DNA from: Azolla pinnata
Taxonomy: Eukaryota > Streptophyta > Polypodiopsida > Salviniales > Salviniaceae
Direction of reading: 5' to 3'
Assembly (NCBI GenBank): GCA_037176905.1
Contig: JBBBWG010027468.1
Location: forward strand, 8,698 to 41,553
DNA: 32,856 nt
Each line of letters opens with the position of its first letter. Position 1 is the stretch's first letter. The translations under genes were made by a program, and so were the position numbers. Under the pieces are notes generated by a model. The model saw nothing but the letters and a program-made list of their open reading frames with translations. It was not told the origin of the DNA and ran no database searches. Below, in pieces: positions 21,845 to 32,856 of the stretch.

Positions 21845-22330
21845 ACATATAAAAGCTACTACCAACGAGACATGTATGAATAAGGTCTCTCGGCGCACTA
21901 GGTCTTGTGCCTATCACATCGCCGCTTGAGCCCGCGAGCGAGTCTAGACTATTTGTACATAGGTTGTGATCAGATTGACTATGCATCTGTTGTCGATAGC
22001 GGGTCATTGTGGACATTCGTTCTAGAAATGCCCCGGCTCTAGGTGAATCAATTGATCTTGTTGCTGCTGTTGGTTTTTGCAAAGATGACCATACGCTCCC
22101 ACGGCTGATTTTCGCCTTGGTGTGGCTAGTTCCACATGTCATCTTGCAAGTTGTGGTTGAATGGACATTGTGTGCAGATGACTATAGCTAGGAGTTGTGC
22201 TAATGGTGTGTTGGGATATGACCGGAGGATAAGTAACTGATTGCTAATGGCCAGCCCTATGGTAAGCTGAGAGTGCAGGGATGACAGTTGGTAGTGGAAG
22301 GGGGTCGAGCTTCTTCTTGTTAATTAAGAT
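21845..22330. other. GC-richer segment of unknown origin
   Basis: Clearly less AT-rich than its surroundings. It follows the putative 3' LTR start but does not resemble the 19793-20191 LTR. A minus-strand open frame (22142-21738) has no recognisable similarity. It may be an inserted element that replaced the 3' LTR. Confidence 0.35.
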
Positions 22331-22332
22331 CG

Positions 22333-22560
22333 GCCAATAGTCGTAAAGACTCTGACCAATTCACCTTGCATGATGGGTTACTTTTTTGAAACAACAAATT
22401 ATACATTCTAGATGATTGATCGTGAATTCATGCATCGCAAGACTGTCATGATTCACCATTTGCACGACATTATGGTGTTCACAAGGCATTAGATTTAGTA
22501 ACTCGAAACTATTGGTGGCCAAATCTTCACAAATACATCAAGGACTATATTCGTACTTGA
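22333..22560 (+). pseudogene. Second, duplicated integrase zinc-finger fragment
   Basis: Nucleotide-level copy of about 20424-20640, with the same order of blocks (CCAATAGTCGTAAA, GATGGGTTACTT, AACAAATTATACATT, CATTATGG) but diverged and frameshifted. It retains better than the first copy the end of the motif, where the reading is NYWWPNLHKYIKDYI. It stops abruptly where LINE sequence begins. Confidence 0.75.
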
Positions 22561-23580
22561 AAGTGGATTACAGAAGTTATAAATAGTAAACTAGAAGCAA
22601 ATAATGAAATCTTAACCAATAAGTTACTGAAGCATTTTTGTCCTGGTGATGATGGATTGGGCCCACTTTTCTTTTAGGAACACTAGGATATTATTGGGGA
22701 TAATATCGTACAGGCTTTGCAAGAGATCTTACAGTATAGGTAATATGCTACAAGTATTTTATGAAGGTTTAATCTATATAATAGCTAAAGCTTCATGTAA
22801 ATCATCAAATATTAGGCGATGGTGTCCAATAACATTGTTAAATATCATTTATAAAATCATTGCTAAAAGTTAAGCAATAGGATTCAACCATTTGGTTCAG
22901 ACATTATCCATGAATCTCAAATTGGATTCATAAATGGTACAAGTATTATGGACAATATATTCACCTTTTGGGAGATGTTAGCTATAGCGCAATATAATCA
23001 TGAAGGTTTAACGGTTCTATTTCTGGATTTTGAGAAGGCATATGATAAATTTGATTGGTCATTCGTACTTGAGATAAAGTTTATGACGGGTTTCTCTCTG
23101 AAGTAGATCAAAGGAATTGTTCCTTTGTACTTAAATGTACATAGCAGAGCATTATTAGAAAGGGATGTGGCAGCATGCGGTGCCCCTAATCTTAGGAAAA
23201 TAGATGACAATTGGAAGATATAGTATATGGAAGCAAAAGCCCTTATCTAAATTACAATGAGATCTTGTTGAATATTATCGGATTGATCCGTATCAGACAT
23301 CAAAGGCTATACCTTTGTTCCAATACGCAGCGAAGCTTAAAAAGGCATGTATTATTAGCAACTACAAGTGATAATGTGTATCAAAATAGACAATTGGCAA
23401 CAATACGGTATTAATCAAAGCTTCTTAGATAAGTTTTGGAGGCTATGAGAGTACAAATTGCCATGCAAAATTACAACATTGCAATGGCTTCTGCAATATG
23501 GTGCATTACTAACAGAAAATCGGTTGGATGTGGACAAGTGCAAGAGATGCAGGGTAGAATTTGAAGATCAACAACATTGA
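22560..23580 (+). pseudogene. LINE (L1-type) ORF2 remnant with reverse transcriptase and zf-RVT
   Basis: The plus strand reads DDGLGPLFF, stop, EH, stop, DIIGDNIVQALQEIL, then IRRWCPITLLNIIYKIIAK. In another frame it reads QIGFINGTSIMDNIFTFWEM and LTVLFLDFEKAYDKFDW. These are the plant L1 reverse-transcriptase blocks (RPI-LLN-IYKI-AK, GF--G-SI-DNI, LLDFEKAYD). At 23463-23578 the reading KITTLQWLLQYGALLTENRL, then CKRCRVEFEDQQH, matches the C-terminal zf-RVT module. Stops, frameshifts and an internal deletion inactivate it. Confidence 0.8.
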
Positions 23581-24527
23581 AGAAATTTTCCCTCTTGCAG
23601 TTATTGTTGATGCTTCAAAAGCCTTATTTTGAATTATTTCGGATCTCCATGGGAAGTGAGAACTAGAACACCCAAACTGGAATTGATTCATGGATTCATT
23701 CATGCTAACAACTTTCAACCAAAGGAATTCCACAGGCAGAAGAGAAAGAAAGTAGCTACATAGATAGAGCTGCCCATTGTGATCCTTCAAATCTTATCGA
23801 ATTCGCCACTCATACGCGATCGAATCCAACAGACGCTGCAGAAACCACAAGATCAAATTCGGCAAAGATAAAACACGCCTTTTCAAATGGAAAGATTTAC
23901 AAACGGGAAGCCGGAAACGGAGAACAGAAAGGGAAGGATAAACCAGACTTATCAAGAAGCTTACAATTCAATCAAGCATACTTATGTACGATGCAGCATA
24001 TGCTCTCCCGATTCGCTAGTGAAGAAGAAGAAGCATGACAAAGTCAAGCAGCAGGATGGTTTTTCTTATTACAGTAGCAGGTATTCCCTGATGTACAATG
24101 TTGCAACTAGAGCTACTTTAGGGGAGATACTTTACATTGTGTGTTCTCTCTCAGCCGCAGCAACAATGGCGGATGAAGCAGCAGCAATGGTGGAAGCATC
24201 AGCAGCAGCAGCAGCAGCAGCAGCAATATGACACAAGAAAAACACCCAAATTCTTGAAAAATGTTATGGCACCAAAGTCACGGAAAGAATCGCTCGGCGC
24301 ATTTGTATGTACTTCATGGAAAATTTTTGCACCAGTTTTACAAAGCACTTTTTCTTCTTTTTCCAAAAAGAGCCAATCCCTCCTCTAGATTCAGAAGTTG
24401 GGCACCGCGGTGGAAGGATGAATGCCCCACTACATTTGGCCGGAATACATACGCCTTCTTGTCTTCATTGTCATTTCAATGAAGCAGCAGGTGGCTCTCG
24501 ATATGATAAGCACAGATATTTTCCCGG
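23581..24527. other. 3' flank of PSI1, probably including its 3' UTR
   Basis: No protein recognised. Sequence just below 24528 is the expected 3' UTR of the minus-strand PSI1 gene. A (CAG/CAA)n microsatellite lies at about 24178-24228 (on the gene strand, CTG-rich). The open frames here are low-complexity or shadows. Confidence 0.45.
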
Positions 24528-27500
24528 TTAAATATCATCCACTCGATCAATAACATCGAGAGATTTGACCCTGTCAATCCCGATATCTATCATCGACACC
24601 AAGTGCCCATGGCTCAACGATCTCGGAGACAAAATGTCTTCCATGGATCGGCTGGAGGAGCGGCTCCGGCTCCGGCTCCCAGCCAGATCGCACGACGATG
24701 ATGGATCCAAATTCCTCTCCAGCTCTTGGCTCGATCTCGACTCTTCTCGATCACCGGTAGTAGTGTCATGCTGCTCCGTAGCTTCACCTTGCTCTTCGGC
24801 TAGGGACTGGCTCTCTGCATCGAGCTGCTTCAGCTCATCCAGGGGTTCGTAACAGTGCTGCTCCTCGACATTTCTGCCTCTCTCCGATGACGAAACCGCT
24901 CTGAACTCCAATATGTTGTTTTGTGCGAGGATGACCAGGTCATGCAGAAGGAACAGCATCTTCAGAATGTAGTCTTCCGTCCTCTTCCGATCTGCATGAT
25001 GCAGGGTCTGGATCAGCCATGAGCTGGTCTGCGCCGCGAGCCCCACATCCAGCGATGAGCTGCAGTTTCAGTATGCCCCAAAACTAAAACAGTTAACGAT
25101 TTCATCTCATAGGTCTCTCAACTGACATCACAATCTCATGATGATTACCCTGTGTTTGCCCATTCTCCAACCCAGCCAAAGCCATGGTGCACCCTGGGAT
25201 GTTCAAAAATGAAGATTTTCAAATACACAGTCGCATCCTATATAGTTTGTTTGAAAACAAACATATGACACTATGCACAAGTCCACAGACTATATAGGAT
25301 TTTTAACTCTTAACAAATTTCAAGAAAACCTATCTACAAATATATAAAATAAAAAACCCTAAATCTGTACACACTCTTAAGCTATGAAAATATAGAGAAA
25401 CCCGGATTCACGACCGTAGAAAATCCTTGTTCCACAAATGGGTAAAAATACAATGTAGAGCATATTACTTGGTGGTGTTGGTTGCCATCGGTACAAGCCA
25501 ACCCAGCATGGCATCGAGCTCATTTTTAACACTTGATATGGTACAAGACTGCACAAAGGTATCCTTTTTCTTTTTAGCACCAGAAGTTGTGCTGATTTTG
25601 GTAATTGTACTATGCTGTTAGTAAGAAAATTTGTAGGGATAGAGAAGTAAAACGGAGTAAATGCCAAGGGAAAAAAAAGGATCAGAAAGCAGCAGGGAAA
25701 ACGTAAGAAGCAAAACGCAAAGGAAGAGAAACCTGATGATTTGATTTTAACGCTGCAGGCTTATTCCGCAAGGCTGCTTTGATTGTTGGTGGTAAACTCT
25801 GATACAAATTATCTCTCGTATCGACTGGAACAGTACCTGGACGACACACCTGGCATTGAAGATGTTAAATCAATTCAGCCTACTTAAAATAACTTTGCTG
25901 AATTGAACAAGTTTGTTATCTTGGCTTGCAAGTTGCAGTGCAATGATCACTTACCAAGCCATCGATTTGCCCAATAATGCAAGCATAATGCAAAGAAAGG
26001 CCAAGAGAACCAAGACGCTCGCTATCATCAATCTTTGCAGAACCTCTTTTTTTAAAGGATGTGTTCCCTGACAAAATTAGCGAGAAGATTAGTGACTATC
26101 GACTAACAACTAAAGGATGTGTTAAGAGCGTGGGATCTAAATTTTGGAAAGCAGGGCTCTACAAGGCAGGACTCGTAATGGAAAAGAGGGTGGCAGAGAG
26201 AAATTAACATGCCTAATTGTGAAATGCCTGGAAAAGGGAGAAAAAAGATAAACGTGGATGATCACACAATGTATGATTCATCAAAGTTACAGTTCAATGA
26301 GGCATACAGAAAGACCTCTTTAAAGCTGCACATTGAATCTCCTCAAAATATGACTTTGATTGATGCTGACATTGACAAACCATACAAGAGGACTCATTTG
26401 AAGTACCCGAAGTGGACAAACTAGCTACTATTTCACCTACTTGCTTTGTTTCTTATTGATCAATCAGACCGTTATATCAACTGTTTTAAAATATACATCA
26501 AAATTGTCATTGCTCTAACAATATAAAAGCAGATACATACTTTCACTAATCAATATACCTTGCCCAAGCTGCTTCCATGGCCAATACATGAATATTCCCT
26601 TTCACATCAGATGCACAGGCCAATTCACCCAAAAAGTTCCAAGATAAAAAAAAGAGCAACAATGTGAAAGAAATGCCGTTAAGGTACTAGAAACATTGGA
26701 AAACTTAGTGTCCTTTGGGATACTGCATATCCCGAGGAGCCCAAAACAAACTTTCCTAATAGAACTCTTGGGTAAAGATTTCTCGAATGTGATGGGCAGG
26801 TTGCCCATTCGTAGGTCATATTACTTTTCCATAGGAATACAACTTTCTACTTTTAGGTAGCTTAATTAGGTGAGTTTTTCTGGTTTGTTCGCAAAGAACA
26901 GACAACATTTTAAAATGTAATGTTTTCCTTGGTCTCAACCGGCAATTTGGTCTTCTAAAAGATGTCAGTATATCTTTCTTACATTCCTTACAAGGCCCCA
27001 TAGAGATACACATGGAGAACAATCCAGCTTCATAATCATTTGTTTAACCTTTTCAGCTAGTGTAGGGGATCCCTCCTCTAATCCTGTAACCCATTCTTGT
27101 GACCTAAAGAAAATCCTATTCATGATGATATCTCCCTTTTGCCCTTTGTATAGCCCAAGCAAAGATCAAAAAGACATGTGGCAGGAACTTAGATTTCAAA
27201 CAATAAGAGCCACCATTTGTTCTGCACATAACCACTGCTCTAAAATCTGGGGACAATTAAGGTAAATAGATTCACAAAGCATATCGCAGATGTGCTCAAA
27301 GACAAACACACAACCACACGTCTATAGCTCTAACTGATCGTCAGAAAGTATGCAAGGACCAGAATCTTGTACTATATAAAAGAACACATCAAAGATACTT
27401 GACTATCATCCAATGGGACTCACATTCTCCGGTCAATATTACCATTATAAAAGAAGCACTACCCTACACCTCGAAACTGTACATTACCATCATAGAATTC

Positions 27501-30500
27501 GAGTTCTCTCAATGTAGCTCATTGACTGAATCAGATAGGATGTTATTCTACTTTAGAATTATGTCAACTAAGAACATGGCCAGGGCTATGATGCTTCTAT
27601 TCTCAAATATATACCTGAAACTTACTTATGTGAAATTGCTACACGATAACAATAATCAATTCATTCATGTTTGCACGTCAATGTACATAAAGTTAACCCA
27701 ATTGAATACCTCCATCTCCAAATGCATGGTCTATCTCCCAATCCAGAAGGTATACAGCATCCACCATCTTCTCCAAGACCTATGAAAAGCCAAAGAATAA
27801 GGAACAACTGCAGACATATCTAGGTTGATACTCCATACAATAAACTCTGCAACTACCATTAGGTAATCATATATGACTCCAAAAGAACTTCTCAAACTTC
27901 ATTGAGAGTAGTTTAACTGTTAGATACTATGGCCACAGGGTGCATTAAATCCTCAATTCATCAAATTTATGGCACATGTATACAAAATTATGCATAAATA
28001 ACTGAACTTAATAACAATACCTCCTCCAAAGTCTTTGACCACAATGACTTCCTTTTTAAAGTCTTGACATTCTTTGCCCGGCTTTTAAGCTCTACTCGCA
28101 AAGCAGAAAGACTGTCCCCTGTAAATAGATTCCACATATCAGACTCTGCCTTTTACCATCAATAAAAGGAAATTCACGTTAATACTATAATGAACAACAC
28201 CATACTGCCCTCAGAATTTACAAAATTACACCCAAATTTGAGAGTGTAAACAGAGGTTACAAGGGTTTCTGTATTTGGGCATCAAGTATATATAGGAACT
28301 CCAATTTACTGGGGATTCGTTTTAGCTTATGTTAGCCCATGCTTTAGGCTATGTTTACCATGGACAAGCTCACACTCTTCCTTGCATTTCAATTCGATTA
28401 TTCACTATTAACGTATAAAGTACACTCCTCCAAGACAGAAATTTACCCCCAATGAGACAGTCACTTAATAATCACATAATTTGATGCATCATTAATGTTA
28501 CTCGGGAGGTTGAATAATTTACCTCTTGAATAATTACTATATGAATCCTCATCTTGAAGCTTCCTCCGTATCTCAGCTTCAAATCTATCCAGGGAATTCA
28601 ATTCATGATAAAGTTCCTATGATCAACAAAAGCACCCAAGCTTTTACCATTCAAACTCAAAAAGTAGAAATAGTTATGTAACCACTTTCTGAACGTTGTC
28701 ACATGAATTCGAACAAAGCATAATTATGTATATCCAAATAGACATATATATATCTTTAATAATCTTGATTGTATATTGTTGAGAAATAAGATAACGTCAT
28801 ATGCATGAAAATCGCCAGTAGTATGAATAAACTTTTGAAGTCTGTATCTCCCACTTACAGAGAAATATACCCATAAGCTAAACACAATGGAAATACAGAG
28901 TAATAAATATTAAAGAGATAGCATACCTTATCTTAGCAAATAAGTATTGAAGAGATAGCATACTTTATCCCATAAATATAAACATGTCACAAAGTATAAG
29001 GTGCTTAGAGTTTCATTTATGGAACGCTTTCAATATGTATAAGGAAGGGGCTTAACAGTCTATATATAAAGAGACTCAACATTCACAAGAAAAATTCTCA
29101 AATACAGTATATAAAATGTACCGCTGTTTGTTGAGCCCAAATAACCAACATTTGTAACTCTTCTTGTGTTTGTTCTTTGCTTTGGTTTGGAAACGTCTCT
29201 GTATCTAATCTGAATAAGCATCATAAGAATACCTTACACACTGCATGAGATATACTCAAAATATGTCCCCCAAGGACTCATCCAACCAAACAACCTTACC
29301 GATTGAAATAACGATCAAGATTGTGCCATTGAGGATCTCGGCACTGGTTACCAAATCTTACTACCTCCTTCGCAAATACTGTTAATTCTTTCCTACATAT
29401 AAAATACTCTGTTTAGAATGCAGAAAAGGCTGTTCATACCAAGAAGCATTTCCATGTGTGTCATATCTTCATGCAATATTTCCAGTTTGCATTATGAAAT
29501 AATAATAGACTTCATTTCTAGTTAATTTTCTTTTCTTTATAGCTTTGCATGATAGCATATTATAGCAAGTTTCCTCATAGATAGATTCAATGAGAGTACC
29601 AGCTATTTTCTGGTTGATTTTTTCTATAGTCAGCTGCAAGCAGAAAAATCCTGGCATTTCCTCAGCTGCCAAATTGCTATGATTAATAAAATGTAAAGTT
29701 GCTATACCTATCTCTTGGTGTTTCTTGCATCTTATGCATGAAACAACCCATCACAATTGTGTTCTAGTTAATTTTTGTATTTCTTTTGACTTTGCTGGGA
29801 AAATCGCAAGTGACGTTGAGGTTTTGTCCTAATCATGTTCATCCACGATCGTATGTGCTAGGATAACCCCTCCATCATGACCAATTTCATAATTTTTAAG
29901 GCCCTCTCATCCTTGTCAGGCACATCTAATTCACATCTCAGCTTATCCAATGAAGCTGGGTCGCCGTATCCATGTGCCATAAAATAGTACAAGGATGACT
30001 AATGTTTAGAATAATGCTTTGAACTAGGTCCTTGGAAAGGAAATTTATGGTGCCACGAAAACAGAGTGTCATTACTCCAGGGAAAACGCACAGGCAAGCC
30101 TGAACAAACAGATCATGGCAATAGTGGCCTGCATGGAAAATAAGCAGCAAAACTTTTTGTTGTGCAAGATGATCCTAGCAAGAAAAACGTAATCCATTCA
30201 CTTCCTTGATGGCTGTATACAAACATACAGCTTGTAAACAGCTCCCACATATCCAGTATAGCTAGCACCTGCAGCTTCAGTTTTGTAGGAAAATAAATTT
30301 TGTGTCGAAGGGGATCGTAACACTACAAATTTTGATCCGTTCTACATTTTCATTGAAATTTGTACTACTCAGCTATAAGTGAAATCTACTGTTCAGAGGC
30401 CCACAGTTTCAAATAATGCTACATTAATATGTTCCCCCAAACAATCAAGAAATACACTGTGGATACCAGAGTCTTACTAAACCAAAGTTAGACAGCTGAA

Positions 30501-32229
30501 AGAAAACTAATTAGTGAATGGCATATTTGTATTGCAGAAAATCAACACTGCACAGCATGGGCAAACAGATGATGCGGAAATATGGCAGTATACCTCTTAT
30601 CTTCAGCAGCAATGCCTAAAAGCTCCTCCATATCTGTAGATATCAGTCTTTGGACACCTTCAGAATAAAGAACCTCTTCTTTTAAATGCTTTATCCTATC
30701 CGCAGACAATGAAAGTTTTAGGTTGTATCCCTTGGCAATTGTGTTAGCAACTTCAAATGCTAATATCCCAATCTTGTTTCCCTTTGAAGCTGCTGCCGAC
30801 TGAAAACCACTTCCAACTCCAAGGTTAATATTGGTGATGCTACTACCTATTGTATCTAATGTATCGACTGCTTTTCCCAAACTAGCTGTCCCAGCCCTTC
30901 CAACCGCTTGCAGAACCTACAGTCAAACGAAAGCCGTAACCCAATCACTCCTTATATACTTAAAGATCTTTGCCCCACATGCAAGCACATAGATGTACAT
31001 TTCGTTAATTTTATTCATACATTTACCATCAAACAGATTATATTACCACATGATTTTCTTGATCATCAGAGGTTTATCCCATAGCTATTAAAACGGTTTG
31101 AGAGCCAAAAGAATGACTCTTTAGGTTGCATACTGAGAAAGAAGGATAAATAACACTCTGCTTTCATGCCTGCTTTCTTTCTTCAGAATTGCACGTTATT
31201 TTCTACATATAACGAAGATTAATGTAGTCAGAAGGCAAAGATCGTATTTAGCAGAGTATTTTCATATTTACTGCCTCTTCTCCTGTACATACGTTCAGCC
31301 TTCTCATCTCATGGCCAGCATGTGAGCTCACCATCCTCAAATAGTGCATGTGGCATTTTTTTCTCTTCAGCTTACCACCTTCAAGAATATCTATGATGAT
31401 GTATACGGCAATTTTAATCATGGTCCTGGCATACTTGATGGTGAATGCAACATTCCTTATGTTGAAATCACGTAATCAACCCAACATTTGTGATGGTAGA
31501 TCTGAGCATCTTTCTCTTTGGTTGGTGAATTTGATAATCGAGACCTGGGCAGGTTCATATGGTGAAATTCCAAATATAATTTGATTGTCACCTACAACCT
31601 CAAATGGTGAATTGAGCGCCCTTTGAGGGAAAATTTTGCATTCTTGACGTCATAATTCGTTGGCAATCAGCACGATGAAGTTAATAATTCTCGAGGCCAT
31701 AGGCTTATAACAGACCTTCTTAAGGTACTCGGATGGTAGAATCCAACATGATGCTCATTATGATCAACTTCCACATTTCCAATGGCAAGTTTAGGGTTAT
31801 CAGTTGACCTGTGCTAAGGTTGACATAGACATCTATGTACACAGACGCCCAAAACACTGTGAATGGAGCACAACATAGGCTGTATAGTCACCAAAGAGCT
31901 TCCAAAAGCAAAGAACGTGTTTTGGGTTTTGAAAAGTAGAGCACACATACCTTAGTCTTTATGCCGGTCTTCTTGCTCTTCTCGGATGCTGAGGTAGACG
32001 TAGCAGTGGCGCCTGTGAACGTGACATACACACTGTGTCCACTGTTTAGAGGGACGGGGCCCAGGGGCCCGGAGATGTCTCTAGGAGGCTTATAGCTGTG
32101 GTCAGAAACCCGGAAGAACTTCTTTGAGAAGGGAGAACGGGATTCAGAAGAAGGCGATGCCGAAGATGGAGGCCAAGGCCCATCACCAGGGTTGTCTTCA
32201 CCTTCTCCCCTCGAATAGTTAGCACCCAT
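24528..32229 (-). CDS. PSI1: PSK-simulator family protein (PSI1-like; DUF3475 + DUF668), 12 exons
   Basis: PSI proteins promote growth in the phytosulfokine pathway at the plasma membrane and nucleus; the biochemical activity is unknown. Exons: 32229-31951, 30916-30594, 29392-29300, 29209-29122, 28616-28523, 28118-28021, 27779-27710, 26067-25955, 25849-25733, 25614-25469, 25193-25149, 25059-24528. They sum to 1998 nt (665 aa; Arabidopsis PSI1 is about 657), with GT-AG introns and phases consistent. The N-terminus MGANYS fits the N-myristoylation pattern and is the first in-frame ATG. DUF3475 spans about 142-198 (ILAFEVANTIAKG). DUF668 spans about 366-456 (LGSLGLSLHYACIIGQIDGL, RPGTVPVDTRDNLYQSLPP). 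HHGFGWVGEWANTG and LHHADRKRTEDYIL follow, and the end IDRVKSLDVIDRVDDI matches PSI1 closely. The region 535-640 is acidic, then SR-rich, and diverged. Paralog assignment within PSI1/2/3 is tentative. Confidence 0.92.
29850..29990 (-). other. Possible coding remnant inside PSI1 intron 2
   Basis: On the minus strand an open stretch reads AHGYGDPASLDKLRCELDVP, then DKDERALKIMKLVMMEG, before a stop. The composition looks protein-like and unlike the surrounding AT-rich intron, but I do not recognise the family and the phase does not fit as a PSI1 exon. Confidence 0.3.
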
Positions 32230-32640
32230 AAGCAGAGGAAGCCGGAAGCGAGAAGTAGAAGAAGGGAGGCTTAATCCTCCTTGGCGTCTCGGCAATGGAG
32301 AGGAGAAATGTCCTTCAACTCCGTTTATTCGTAGACTGACAGAAGAGCGCGCGCATGGAGAGCGGGAGGAGGAGGAGGAGGAGGAGGAGTTGAGCAGTTC
32401 AGAGCGAAGAAGACCATTCTACAGAGCATCCAGGATGTACAAAGGGTCAAAAGGCGATGGTGGGCTCCTCTCATTCTGTGCGATAGATCAGAGCTCAGAG
32501 TGCCGCCATGGCCAGATCTACACAGACTGCACTGTTTCCATTCCTGCTTCCTTTGACCCTCTCTTTCTCGCGTCAAGCTACGACTTTGACGAAAAACCTT
32601 CACTGCTTCACAACTTACAACTGTAAATTTTTTACTGCTC
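32230..32640. promoter_or_regulatory. PSI1 5' flank and probable leader
   Basis: Upstream of the PSI1 ATG. It is more GC-rich than the rest, with a (GGA)n run at 32366-32389 that reads as a TCC pyrimidine tract on the gene strand, typical of plant 5' leaders. No TATA box could be assigned with confidence. Confidence 0.4.
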
Positions 32641-32644
32641 TCTG

Positions 32645-32856
32645 CTCTGCTCAGCTCAGCTCAGCTCAGCTCTGGTGATGATTCCTGTTGTGAATCAGAT
32701 GTAGCTGTCGGTGAATACTGATGTGCTCAGCCCAGATCAGCTCAGATCTGGTGGTGAATCCTGTTGTGAATCAGATGTAGCTGTCGGTGAATACTGATGT
32801 GCTCAGCTCAGCTCAGCTCAGCTCTAATGTTGTGAATCCTGTTGTGAATCAGATGT
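32645..32856. repeat. Minisatellite with 76-78 nt period and internal CTCAG pentamers
   Basis: TGTGAATCAGATGT ends at 32702, 32778 and 32856, giving periods of 76 and 78 nt. Each unit contains a run of GCTCA/CTCAG pentamers and GTAGCTGTCGGTGAATACTG. The array reaches the window edge and may continue. Confidence 0.9.

Noticed and set aside
23509-23790. Minus-strand frame with a leader-like upstream sequence, as a separate small gene
   Set aside because: It overlaps the LINE C-terminal remnant on the other strand and shows no known protein features.
24565-24852. Plus-strand open frame opposite the last PSI1 exon
   Set aside because: Antisense shadow of the coding exon; no independent similarity.
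26209-26424. Plus-strand open frame in PSI1 intron 7
   Set aside because: No recognised family, no splice context and AT-rich composition. Treated as a chance frame.
1-32856. CRISPR arrays, bacterial operons, phage genes or plasmid-type systems
   Set aside because: The window is intron-rich plant nuclear DNA; repeats are telomere-like, satellite-like or transposon-derived and lack regular spacer structure.

Overview
This is nuclear DNA of a flowering plant. The evidence is three intron-rich genes whose spliced proteins match plant families, plant-type telomeric repeats (TTTAGGG), and decayed Ty3/gypsy, copia, LINE and CACTA elements. A non-grass monocot is a guess from protein flavour only. 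No bacterial, CRISPR or viral system is present, and I see no clear new multi-gene system. The notable material is regulatory and structural.

All three host genes lie on the minus strand, and each was rebuilt exon by exon with GT-AG introns and matching phases. (1) 7183 to 2342: an RNase H1 (hybrid-binding domain, linker, catalytic domain; 8 exons, 338 aa). (2) 16273 to 8918: ZW10, the tethering-complex/kinetochore subunit (14 exons, 761 aa). (3) 32229 to 24528: a PSK-simulator (PSI1-type) protein with a myristoylation-type N-terminus, DUF3475 and DUF668 (12 exons, 665 aa). They belong to unrelated pathways (R-loop removal, Golgi-to-ER tethering, growth signalling) and are neighbours, not an operon.

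Layout: 1-1400 is a broken gypsy gag-protease remnant on the minus strand. 1466-1513 is a strong hairpin. 2342-7183 is RNase H1, with a copia remnant in intron 1. 7381-7508 is a short telomere-like array just upstream of it. 8918-16273 is ZW10. 16280-16362 is a GAA/GAC-type microsatellite in its leader, and 16408-16945 is a larger degenerate telomere-like array. 16946-18985 is a block of diverged tandem repeats holding two tRNA-Leu-like sequences and a 100-N gap. 18996-23580 is a transposon graveyard: a CACTA transposase fragment, a putative LTR carrying a dense heat-shock-element array, an integrase/chromodomain remnant, a second integrase fragment, and a LINE fragment. 24528-32229 is PSI1. 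32645-32856 is a minisatellite that runs off the window.

The best leads are the heat-shock-element array in the putative LTR, the tRNA-Leu-like sequences in the tandem repeats (with a predicted third copy hidden in the gap), and the telomere-like arrays directly upstream of two of the three genes.
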